NCBI RefSeq assembly: GCF_026210795.1
Contig: NC_089455.1
Location: forward strand, 1,798,001-1,862,000
Length of the DNA stretch: 64,000 nt
Direction: 5' to 3'
Origin: Rhizophagus irregularis
Taxonomy: Eukaryota > Glomeromycota > Glomeromycetes > Glomerales > Glomeraceae
Shown: piece by piece, positions 1 through 10,025 of the stretch
How the letters are laid out: each line of letters starts with the position of its first letter
How positions within the stretch are numbered: the stretch's first letter is position 1
Translations under genes and position numbers: made by a program
Notes under the pieces: generated by a model
Told to the model about the DNA's origin: nothing
Database searches by the model: none
Seen by the model: the letters and a program-made list of their open reading frames with translations, nothing else

Positions 1-63
1 TTTTATAAATTTTTATAAATTTTATTAAAAAAAATATTTAAAAATTTAATTTAATAATCTACT

Positions 64-1776
64 ATAGGTCAGGTCGAAAAAGATTTGTACACTGAAACAG
101 AGGACCGAAAAAAAAATTTTTTATTATGTAAATTTTTTTTATTTATTTAATTATATCAATAACATGTTGGGAAAATCAAAATATGAATATTAGATTAAAT
201 AACGCAATCTTCATCAGAATTATCATATTCGTCAAAATCTTCATCCATTAATTGCGCATTATCGTCAAATTCCTAAGTATTCCTTAGCATTTTTAAGTGC
301 TCTTCTCCAGAACCCAATGATTACCTGTGATGTAATTTTTTTTTTAAAAGCATTTAAAAGTGTATTTCGAACAGATAAAAAGTTTGGATGTGGGCCTGAA
401 TGTGCAACTTCACCCTCATAACTGACCAAATACCTTCAATTGGCTGAAGTTCGCAATGATATGGAGGGGTAAATGAAACTTCATGTTCATACTGTTTTGC
501 AATTTTAACACAAGCAAATGTCACCTTTTCTTTGTTCATTTGAACCAGCTCCAAAAGTTCTGGTCTTCTTAATTCATCAGAAAAAACAATATTGTGAGCA
601 TTTAGCCAATCAATTATTTCCTGCTTTTTTGTATTTGAAGTTGGAATATTTTCAACCCGCCGTTTATGATAACTTGCTCCATCCATATGAATATTTACAG
701 GTCCATATTTTTCATAAAGTGCTTTACAAAAAGTTGAAAAAAGGTCTTCAAAAATTTCTGCATTAAAATTTCCATGATAATCTACTTGATTTAGCATAAT
801 ATTCGTATTCGACAACATCGGGAATGTTATCCCATTCATCAGCATTGTTTCTTTTTCGTCCCCGGTTTCCAGGAGGTTTAATTGTTGGGTCCCAAATGTG
901 AACGAGTTGGGAACAAGTTCACCATGTAGTTTGTTGGAAGATCCATTTCGGAATACAATAATTGCTCCAAAAATTACTACTAATGGACCATGTCCAGGTG
1001 CTAAAACAACACCTTGATGGGGAACCCATGTATTGCGTGAAGTATGATGTAAATGACAGTAAGACTCATCAAGAAAGACTTCTGGACGATGTGGAACATC
1101 ATTTTTTCCTTCTAAATTAGCAAAACGAAATCGAAGATAATGGCAACGGTATGCAACATTATTTGGTGACTCATGGAGAATGTTTCTACGTTCTCCCCTG
1201 GCCAAAATAATAACCCAAGCGATGTAATACTCGAAGAAGCTTCCATTTAGAAAAATTATATCCTTGTTCTAGAAGATACTGTCGTAGGATAACTGTGGAA
1301 AGTTGCTCAGCCTTTTTGTTGGCATCCAAAATTTTTGTACGCAAAAGTTCTGAAACATTTTCATCGGGTTGAAATTTAGGTCTTCCGAGGACTTTATGTG
1401 GTGTAAAAGTATCATCACTGCGGTTGTACCAGTCCGACACCACACTTCCAACTGTACCCTCAGCTACACCCAATATCTCAGCAATATGCTTGTGTAATGT
1501 TAGCTTATGATGATCATTACTTGTAGAGCTATCCCCCAAAGATAGTTGTGAATGTTAATTATCATTGATTTTTCGTTATCTGTTAATGGTGCACCATTTC
1601 GTTTCAGGAAATGAGAATACATGGTATGGAAAAAAATTTTTGAGAGAATGTGTGTTTGGATATGTTCTAACAAATTCTTGAATATCAGCCCACCTTATTT
1701 AAGTCGTACGATATTTTTATTGGCGTAAATCCATCCCTTTTTTGGTGAGGTACAAATCTTTTCGCACCGGACCATA
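64..1776 (-). mobile_element. Tc1/mariner-superfamily DNA transposon, near full length
   Basis: Inverted ends lie at about 64-90 (core GAAAAAGATTTGTAC) and about 1750-1776 (GTACAAATCTTTTCGC on the + strand). They match over roughly 25 bp with a few differences, and TA lies at the outer borders. Between them is one minus-strand transposase gene. The length of about 1.7 kb, the TA target and the single DDE gene are the family standard for Tc1/mariner. Confidence 0.85.
354..1622 (-). pseudogene. Tc1/mariner-like DDE transposase, frameshifted
   Basis: This would be a cut-and-paste transposase acting in the nucleus. Translation from the ATG at 1622 opens MYSHFLKRNG and runs about 28 residues. The frame then changes near the GGGGG run (1532-1536). 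The second piece (about 1539-1186) holds a helix-turn-helix (HIAEILGVAEGTVGSVVSDW). A second frame change near 1195-1205 leads into the catalytic piece (1205-354). Catalytic residues of the DDE triad are visible: first Asp in FLDESY, second Asp in HMDGASYHK, and Glu in ELQPIEGIW. The three pieces together give about 410 residues, near the family length. No ATG supports the two inner pieces as independent genes. Both breaks are at or near short homopolymers, so true decay and sequence error are both possible. The family call is firm and activity is unlikely. Confidence 0.85.
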
Positions 1777-2210
1777 TATAATAATTGTTTTCCTGTGTGA
1801 CAGTCACGTTTAGATTACATATTTATATCTGTATTCCCGTAACGTTTAGATTACAATTTATACCTGTGTATCCGTAATGTTTAGACTACGAATTTATACC
1901 TGTGCACCTGAAAGACTGTATAAAATCACGTATAACATTTAACCGTCGTACCGATCACGTGTATGTTTATCTGACGTTGCAGAGCAACGGGTTCAACGGC
2001 TAGTTTATAATATAATATTATTAATTGCTTAATTTTTTTTTAAAAGAATTTAATAAAAAAATTATAATTAAATCATTACTATTTAATTAATAAGTTTTAT
2101 TAAATAAATTAAATAAATAATAATATAAATTATTTTATTATTATAAAATTTAATAAGTAAATTTAATCCAATAAATTAATAAATTATTAGTAATAATTTA
2201 ATTCTTATAA
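1777..2210. repeat. Short tandem repeat (about 35 bp, three copies) and AT-rich spacer
   Basis: At about 1808-1912 three diverged units follow one another, each starting (C/T)GTTTAGA(T/C)TAC and ending with a T(A/G)TNCCCGTAA-type stretch. The rest of the interval is A+T-rich with no gene. Confidence 0.6.
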
Positions 2211-2376
2211 GGGCAGTGACAGATATTACCTAATATTCTAGGGGGAGGAGGGTAATTGAAAATCTTAGGTTACATATATACTATATAAGGAAATTACATA
2301 TATAATATATCTTACCTGGAGGAGAAGAAGTAAGCTCTTATAATAAACTGATATTAGGTAATATCTGTCATTGCCC
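2211..2376. mobile_element. MITE, 166 bp, PIF/Harbinger-like
   Basis: The ends are near-perfect inverted repeats of 24 bp (GGGCAGTGACAGATATTACC at the left; one mismatch at the right). TAA borders both sides, fitting the 3-bp TWA target of PIF/Harbinger elements. There is no coding capacity. Confidence 0.7.
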
Positions 2377-3036
2377 TAATTACTTTGCAATATTTATTTA
2401 ATTTTTTATTTAATTAATAATTTAAATTAATTATGAATTTACATTTTACTACTTAATAATATTTATATTATTTATACTTATAATAGTTAATAAGTATATC
2501 TAATTGTAATATTTTAACTAATAATAATTTAATTTTTATAATTTAAATTTAAAAACTAAATATAATTTAATTATCATAATAAAAATTATTTAAAAATATC
2601 TTATCTAATATTTGAATTAATAGGAAATTTATTATTGAAATCTTGCATTTTTACATAGAAAAGTTAAAATATAAAATTTTAGTAACTTTAAATTTTACAA
2701 ACAATTTAATTAAGATTAATGTTATTAATTATTATTTTTAAAATTTATATATTATATTACATAATAAGACAATTTAATTAAAAGGAAGTATTAACCTTTT
2801 TGGTAATAATTTGTATAATTAGTATTATTGAATTTTTTTGGTTGAGTAATAATATGTCTTTTAATAATAATATTATTTTAATAAATATAAAATGTTAACT
2901 GTTTAAAGATAATATAGACCAGTTATAGACCTATATATATATATAAACAAATTAAATATTTAAATTATATTTTATCAATATAATAAATGATTAATAAATA
3001 TTAGTATATAAATATTATAAAAGTGAATTTATTTAT

Positions 3037-3170
3037 CGCACCCTGCGTTACAAAGTATCCTTCCTTTTTTGTAAATTATTTATATTGATCTTTAGTTTAT
3101 ATGCCACACCCCCCTTAAAATGGCAAATGATAAACATAAAAATATATATAAATTTGTAATGCAGGGTGCG
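3037..3170. mobile_element. MITE, 134 bp
   Basis: Inverted ends CGCACCCTGCGTTACAAA (3037) and TTTGTAATGCAGGGTGCG (ending 3170) match with one mismatch. It is non-coding. No clear target duplication was found, so the superfamily is open. Confidence 0.65.
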
Positions 3171-4829
3171 GTGAATACATTATTTCATATTATAATTATA
3201 AATTATCTATTTATTATATTAAATAATTTATAAAGAAAAAAAAATAATAATAAATAAAATTCTAATATTTTATTTAATAAATTTAATAAGTCAAAAAAAA
3301 AATAAAATCTGATTAAATAATAAAATAATATATTTTATAGTAGTGCTAAAAATTTTTTATAATGTAAATTATATTTTATCAAATATAATTTTTCAAATAT
3401 TTTATTTTTAAAAAATCAATTTATTAATATTATCATAACTAGCTGTTACAAATATCTAAAGTATTTAATTTTTCTAATTGTGTTACATTTGTTTTATTTA
3501 ATACTTTTGGCAAATTGTTTAATAAATTAATATTATTTATTATATTTAGTTCATTTATATATTTATTTTCCTGTAATCAGTTCATTTGTTTAATCTTCTA
3601 TATTTAATAAAACTTAAAAAAAATTATTATTATTATAATTATATCATTATTAAATAAATTTGAATTATTTTTTATATTTTGTAAAAAATCATTTATATTT
3701 CTATCTTTACTTTTAAAATTATTTACTTTTCCATTTACAACTTTACCATCTCTATTTTTATTATTTTTATTATTATTTTTATTATTAACAGCTAATTTTT
3801 CAAATATACTTTTAGAAACTTAAAATATAAATGTAAGAATTTTAGGCATTTTTTTAGAAATTTTATATACATTTTTAAATATTTTTATTGTTATTTTTTT
3901 TTTTTATTAATTATTTTTTAAATAAATGCAGATACTTTTAAAATAATCTTTGTATATTTATTATTTAAGATTATTTTTTATAAAATATTCATTAATTAAT
4001 ATTAAAATTACTTGTTTAAATCTTACCAAAATCCTATAATTAGTTTTTTCAAGATTTTACTATAGTTTTATTATAGTTTCAGCAAAATTTTAGCAAATTT
4101 AGTATTTACAATAAGTTTTATTAAGGTTTACTTTTTTCCAGAATTTTAACAACTTTTTAAGTAAAATTTCACTATTTTAACATTTTACCAATTTGTTAAA
4201 ACTACTCTAATTTTTCTAGCAACTTTAATTGATATTAATAAAATATATTACTACTATTATTTAACTAAAATAAAGTTGAACCTATATCTCATTTTTTTTT
4301 ATTTTTATTAAAAACTTCTAAAGATTTACTTTGGGGATTTTTTAATAATATTTTTTAATAAAATAATTTAAGAAATTTTTTGGTAAAATGGTAGAATTAA
4401 AAAAAAAAAACTATTTAACATAAATTTATTGTAACTTTTATCATATATTAAATATATTTTAATTTTAAATAAAAAAATCATTTTTAAATTTTTTTAATTA
4501 CCACTATCTATATATTTAAACTTTGCATATTAAACTTTACATATAATTTTTTAATAGTAAAAAATAATAGATAATAATATATATTCTAATATAAAAATGC
4601 AAAAAAAATATATATAAATTATTAAACTATATATTACATATTTATATTTTCAAAATAATTAATATTATATTATTATTGATTTTTTAGAAAATAATTAATT
4701 ACATATAATATTAATTTTTAAAATAATAAATTCTTTTTGAATTTTTGTATTTAAATTCTTTAAAATAATAGATTAATAAATTTATTGAAGTTACTATATT
4801 ATAATAAGTAATAATAGATAAATTCACAG
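3171..4829. other. AT-rich spacer with old repeat copy
   Basis: No intact gene. About 4010-4250 is an inverted, diverged copy of about 22330-22570; both share words such as CTATAATAAAA and GAAAAAACTAATTATAG. About 3430-3840 on the minus strand reads as a low-complexity Asn/Lys-rich decayed reading frame without a usable start. The rest shows nothing recognisable. Confidence 0.45.
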
Positions 4830-5113
4830 TAAAGCTTGGACTTGAGTTAGGATAAGCCAACTTAATTAAAATGAGTCAAGAATTTTTTTGACTTGAAGAG
4901 TATTCAAATCTAAGACTCAAGTCAATTTAGTTAAAGTTAAAGTGTGGTTATTTATAAACCATTATAAATATAGTACCTGCAGGAATTACAAATAAAGTTC
5001 AGCCAGCATTATCAACCACGTGATCCCAGTTGATTTAAATCAAAAAATTTCTAATTCAAGTGCAAATTCAACTCAAGTTAACTCAAATTATATAAGTACA
5101 AGTTCAAGCTCTA
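4830..5113. mobile_element. hAT-like non-autonomous element, ACTTGAG-word type
   Basis: The element starts TAAAGCTTGGACTTGAG and ends CAAGTTCAAGCTCTA. It is flanked by a perfect 8-bp duplication ATTCACAG (4822-4829 and 5114-5121). The inside is filled with variants of ACTTGAG/CTCAAGT in both orientations. It has no coding capacity. The 8-bp duplication is the hAT signature. Confidence 0.8.
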
Positions 5114-5960
5114 ATTCACAGTAAATAAATCATTAAAAATATATATAAAATTGAAATTAAGATGTAATCTACAGAAAATTACTATATAAATTCGATGTCA
5201 CTCACGTCTGCCACCTGTGGATAAACACATTATTCTCATAATAACATTATTTTACTTTATTACATTTGGTTTAAATTTTATCAACTTTAATTCTTTTATA
5301 AACTTAAATTTTAACTTTCAAACTTCAATAGTTTCTCTTAGATTAAATAAAATTTTCATAATAATTTCTTTTTATTTCATTCTGGACTTAATATTTTTAT
5401 AATTAAATTATTAATTATTAATCAGTTTTCACCATAATTGTTTTTCATGGTAAAATCACAATGATAACTCTTTATTAATATTAATTCTTCAGTTGAGCCA
5501 AAAGCAAGGCTCTCCTTTTAATAAAAGTCAAAAGCCAACTCTTTTATACATTTTAACGCATTATGATTCATATGATAATATGATATAATCTTTCCATTTA
5601 GTTCCATCTAATTATGCCCATCTCTGAGTAACAATTATTTCTTATTTACATAATGAATTCTTATTGATATAATCATTTTATTAATACAATAGTTTCATTA
5701 ATACAATGATAAATTATTTATAACTAAACTAATAATAACTAAACTAAATATAACTAATCTAAATATAAATAACTATAAATAACTAAACTATAAATAAATA
5801 ATTATAAATAAATATTGTGTAACTATAACATTATGTTCTTCAATTATTTTAGTTAAATATTCTTCTATCGGTTAATTATTTATCCTTTAGCTAATTGTTT
5901 ATCCATATTCCACTTGGTATATTATTCATCTAATTATGTGATTATCCTAGTTTCAAGAAT
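5114..5960. other. AT-rich spacer, part of a dispersed repeat
   Basis: No gene. The stretch starting near 5209 (GCCACCTGTGGATAAACAC) resembles about 14558 onward (GCCACCTATAGATAAATAT), followed by loosely similar AT-rich sequence, so both are probably old copies of one repeat. The 61-codon ORF here looks like chance. Confidence 0.4.
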
Positions 5961-7039
5961 TACATCAGGGAAAAAAATTAAAACCAAAAAAAGTATTATC
6001 TTATGATCTAATGATTGGATTTCAATGATTTTTTGCTAATTAATAGCTAATGGTACTCTCTTCAAAATAAAAAATATTTAAATTGGACTGATATATCACA
6101 AAATAATTGCAACCATAATTTTTTCTGGGTAATATGGTGCCAGAACTCTATACTCAAAAATAAAATTGTGATAATTATAAATCTTTCAACACTTTAATAA
6201 ATAGAATTTCAAAGAAATAAACTGGTAACTTTGTTCTACAAGACAAGTACTATTAAATTACTGGTCAGATTTTCAAAAAAATATCTACATAAAAAGTTAT
6301 AAGCGTTTGAAATTTGGTTATTTTTATATAATTGGCCCAAATTTGAAACAAAAAGTCACATAAATGCATTTATTTTATAAGAATTTACATAAATCGTATT
6401 GACATTTAATTATTTTAAGGCTTAAAATGGCTTAAAATGTCCTTAATTTACTTAAAAGTCTAAATTCAACCCCATTTTAGCTTGATTGTTCTTAAATAAA
6501 TACTACTTTCTGCTTTATTCTTTAGCCGATTTCCTTTTTTTTCCTTTTTTGTACATGCTCGTATCTGTTTTTTCTATTTTTTGTCTAAAATTGTGAGTTT
6601 TTATTGGCTATTGTACTTCTCACGTAATAAATTAAAAATTTGAAACATTTTTGAGTATAGAGTTCTAGCACCATAGAAGATTTATCTGAAACTTCAAAAG
6701 ATTTACCTGAAAAAAATCATTTTTTGTGATTATATTGTGATATATTAGCCCAATTTTAAATATTTTTTTTTTGTTTTAAAGTATACTTTTCGTCAAAATG
6801 ACAAAATACTAATTAAATTTATTTTGACAGACGTAATGTATTTTAACATACGTAATTAATTCATAGTAATTTTATAATAAATAGTGAATTGGTCCATTCA
6901 CCGAAATATGACATAATTAATTAGCGGAGAAGTATATTTTAAAAAGCGTATTGAAAGCTATAAACTCAAAAAAGGATTATTAAAATCTAATCATTAGATC
7001 ACAAAATAATATTTTTTTGGGTTTAATTTTTTTTCCTGA
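5961..7039. repeat. Long hairpin element with about 1-kb span
   Basis: The left arm begins TACATCAGGGAAAAAAATTA. The right arm ends with its imperfect complement (GGGTTTAATTTTTTTTCCTGA). Inner matches include GATCTAATGATTGGATTTCA at about 6004 against AAATCTAATCATTAGATC at about 6981, and AGAACTCTATACTCAAAAAT at about 6143 against its complement near 6650-6670. There is no coding capacity. A separate 155-bp MITE sits in the right arm only. Confidence 0.7.
6782..6936. mobile_element. Mariner-like MITE, 155 bp, copy 1
   Basis: Starts TATACTTTTCGTCAAAATGA and ends GCGGAGAAGTATA. A second copy of identical length lies at 13451-13605 with high similarity throughout. TA at the borders and inverted TATACTT(T/C)TC ends suit Tc1/mariner. 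Confidence 0.8.
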
Positions 7040-7543
7040 ATTTATATATAGTAATTTTTTGTAGTTCTTAAGCAAATTACGTCTTAAATTAATTTTGACT
7101 TTAAACTAGTTAAAATAATTAAAATAATTTTAATTTGAACCAATCAAAAGTCAAAATAGTTGAAATTATATTAAAGTTATAATTTTTATATTCAAGTTAT
7201 TATTAAAATTTAAAATTAATTATCTTATTATCTTAACATCATTCAATTTTTTTACTAAAAGAATTCAAATAACATATGTTTTATATTTGTAATTTTAATA
7301 TTGATAAAATTATTATAAACCTTCAAATAATACTAATACAATTCATATTTGAGTTTGCTTAGAGTTTATATTAAAATTTTTCAAAAGTTGTATATTACAG
7401 AAGTATTTTCAAAATTTTGTTATTCTATATATCCTATATACCTCCTGTTTTTAATATAACCAGTGATTCAATTTTAATAAAATTTATATAATTAAATTTG
7501 ACTTAATGAAAAGATTCTAATGATAGTAAAATCACATTTTTTG
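7040..7543. other. AT-rich spacer without a gene
   Basis: Only low-complexity A+T-rich sequence, with no reading frame, RNA or repeat ends that I can support. Confidence 0.5.
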
Positions 7544-8455
7544 TAGGGATGTTAAATTGCTTCAACAAAGCATATTTAAACCGAGTTTAAGCACAAGTTT
7601 TTTTCAATAAGCTTTAATATGCTTTTAAACGTGCTTTGAGCTTGCTTAACACTTTTGTTAATATGAACTTAAAAAAGTATATATATAGCGTGTTTGATCA
7701 AAATAGCTGTAGTTTCACTCATCATAATTTTTTCTAATAAATCCAAATGACTGAAAATGAAATTTTAGAATATAATACTAATGCATTTTTTCTTTTTTCT
7801 TATTATTGACGATAATACAAATCTTACAGAAATAAATTCAATAAATAATAATCACAATGTTACATTAATAAATGATGATACGCCTGATAACATAAATGAA
7901 ACTGCATTTAACTCCATCCAAATCTATTATAAAACATATGCCAAAACGGTGAAAAATTGATCCTGTTTGTGACTTTATTGATGATACTAATAATAATAAT
8001 CTTGTAAACTTTGCCACAAAGAATATTCCCAGTAAGCAAATTTTTTAGTTGCCAAACATACAATTAGTCCAACCTGGAACTGGTTATTAACAGAAAATGT
8101 TCATGCAAGCCTCTGCCTTAAAACTTGGTATGAAGCAATATTATTAAAAATTATTCGAAAAATCAATAAAACTTCAGCAAATATGTATTTAAATAATATA
8201 GATATAAAAAATTAAATATAAATAAAAATAAATCTCAAGCTCCAATATAATTTGATTAAGATTTATCATATAATGAAATAGATAAGCAGGCTTACAAACT
8301 CGCTTATGTAAATCTAATCTAACTATATAATATACTGTGTTTAACTAATATAGTAAGTTCAATCACTTGGAAGCTTATTTTCTTAAAAAAGCTTAAGCTT
8401 AAAGCTGTATTGAGTCGAACTTAAACTGAACTGGTTTAGCAAACTAATATCCCTA
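7544..8455. mobile_element. hAT-like element with decayed coding remnant
   Basis: Ends are TAGGGATGTTAAATTGCT and AGCAAACTAATATCCCTA. They are flanked by ATTTTTTG (7536-7543) and ATTTTTCG (8456-8463), an 8-bp duplication with one change. Subterminal regions repeat GCTTTAA/TTAAGC words in both orientations (for example AAAGCTTAAGCTTAAAGC near 8390). Between about 7747 and 8160 the + strand keeps short fragments that read like a decayed hAT N-terminus (for example KRSCVCDFIDDT after frame repair by eye), with several stops and shifts. Confidence 0.7.
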
Positions 8456-8646
8456 ATTTTTCGCTTCAATATTAATAGAATTATATCATAAAATACATTT
8501 TTATTTTGGTATTTAAAGTTTGTTTGTGAATTATATTAGTATTATTTAGGATCCTGTTATTATAATTTAAAGTTTTATAGTATTTTGTATTTAATTAAAA
8601 TCATATAATATAATATAATTTAATTATTTCAATTAATAATATTAGG

Positions 8647-8933
8647 GAGGAAGGAACTTTTTCCGCTGATCGCATGAACCATTTTTTCCATAAAAATTTT
8701 GAAGGAAAATTTTCTGAAATTATGGTTTCCTTGTTGACACAAAATATTTCTAAAGCCCTACCTGAGGGCGATGACCTTGAAACAGCTATGGATAAAGCTT
8801 TCTACTTTAAACTGGTTAGTCACACCTTGAAAAAATATAGCTTCTTTAGTTTAACTGAAAAAAATATTATCTGAACTGTTGAAAAAAGTACTGCGATAGC
8901 AAACAATTTACCAACTTATTTATGGAATATCAG
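8647..8933 (+). pseudogene. Coding remnant of unknown family, cut by an element
   Basis: An open stretch starts before the ATG at 8674 and continues to a TGA at 8872-8874. In-frame sequence beyond the stop still looks protein-like (TVEKSTAIANNLPTYLWN) up to the border of the next element at 8934. The encoded part is about 66-90 residues with mixed hydrophobic and charged composition, unlike chance AT-rich ORFs. I do not recognise the family. A TTAG just before GGAGGAAGG at about 8645 could be an acceptor site, so this may be one exon of a destroyed gene or TE gene. Confidence 0.4.
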
Positions 8934-9570
8934 GAGGCCCTCTTTATACATGAAGTCGAAATTAAAGTCCAAAAGTAGAAATATTTCGACTTGGGAAGGT
9001 CAAAAGTCGAAATTAAAGTTGAAATGGTCAAAATTACATTATAGTCATGTGATTTTTATAATTATAATTTAATATAAAATTTTTAACGTGAATAACTTCG
9101 TCAATATTGATGCTACAGATATGAAATACATATCATTGGAATCCTCTTGATGAGCTGAATCCAACCGCATAAAGATCATAAATATTGAATCACTGGATGC
9201 GGAGTTCGTTAACTTTGAATTTTAAAAATTATTGTTTACTATAAAAATTATAAGACTATTTAATACCAAATTTTAAACGTGAATAATTCCGTCAATATTG
9301 ATGCTACAAATATGAAATACATATCATTGGAATCCTCTCGATGAGCTGAATCCAACAGTGTAAAGATCATAAACATCGAATCACTGGATGCGGAGTTCGT
9401 TAATTTTGAATTTTAATATTATTGTTTACTATAAAATCATATGACCATGACGTGATTTCGACCATTTCAACTTTTGGAGGGGCTCAAGTCGAAATAATTT
9501 TGACCATTTCAACCATTTCGGAGGTTAAAATTAACCAATTTCAGTTTCATATATAGCCCTCTCAACCTTC
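8934..9570. mobile_element. Repeat-worded element, GTCGAAAT type
   Basis: The left side opens GAGGCCCTCTTTATACATG. The right side is loosely its complement (CATATATAGCCCTCTC). Possible 8-bp duplications are AATATCAG (left) and AGTATCAG (right), with one mismatch. Near both ends the word GTCGAAAT or its complement ATTTCGAC recurs. The boundaries are less certain than for the other word elements. Confidence 0.55.
9085..9460 (+). repeat. Tandem duplication, unit 191 bp, two copies
   Basis: AACGTGAATAA(C/T)T(T/C)CGTC starts at 9085 and again at 9276. Each unit contains CATTGGAATCCTC(T/C)(T/C)GATGAG and ends near CACTGGATGCGGAGTTCGTT. The units match over almost their whole length and lie inside the GTCGAAAT element. 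They carry words shared with the hairpin module found elsewhere in the window. Confidence 0.85.
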
Positions 9571-9595
9571 AGTATCAGTGATTTACAATCTTTAT

Positions 9596-10025
9596 ATGGT
9601 GGCTGTCACCTATAAACAACAATAGTCTGAAATTTTGAAATTTATTTATTTATATTGTGTAACTTATGTTTTAAAGTACTTTGTCAAAATATTAATTGCT
9701 GCGTGAGCGGCAAAATTTTTTTTTGCCATATTACATGGAATTCTTGTGGATTTCCATGGAATTTTTGTAAAATCCATAAAAATTACATGAAAACTAATCT
9801 GAATTTTATATTTTTATTATTGCTACTTATTAAAATTATCCAACTTTAACCCATAATATTAATTAAAATTCTTATTAAATTCTATAAAATAATCTGATAG
9901 AAATGTTCAGTACATGTTGCTATATCATTTTATCGGTTTAGTTTTTTCTTTTACTATTCAATTTACAATTTATAAAAATTTGAAGTCACTTAATATTAGT
10001 GTAGTTTATAGGTGACAGCCACCAT
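9596..10025. mobile_element. MITE, 430 bp, PIF/Harbinger-like
   Basis: Perfect 22-bp inverted ends start ATGGTGGCTGTCACCTATAA at 9596 and finish at 10025. A TTA trinucleotide lies at both outer edges if the end is taken as TATGG. The 64-codon ORF inside appears to be chance. Confidence 0.75.

Noticed and set aside
518-766. 82-codon plus-strand ORF
   Set aside because: Antisense to the catalytic part of the Tc1 transposase.
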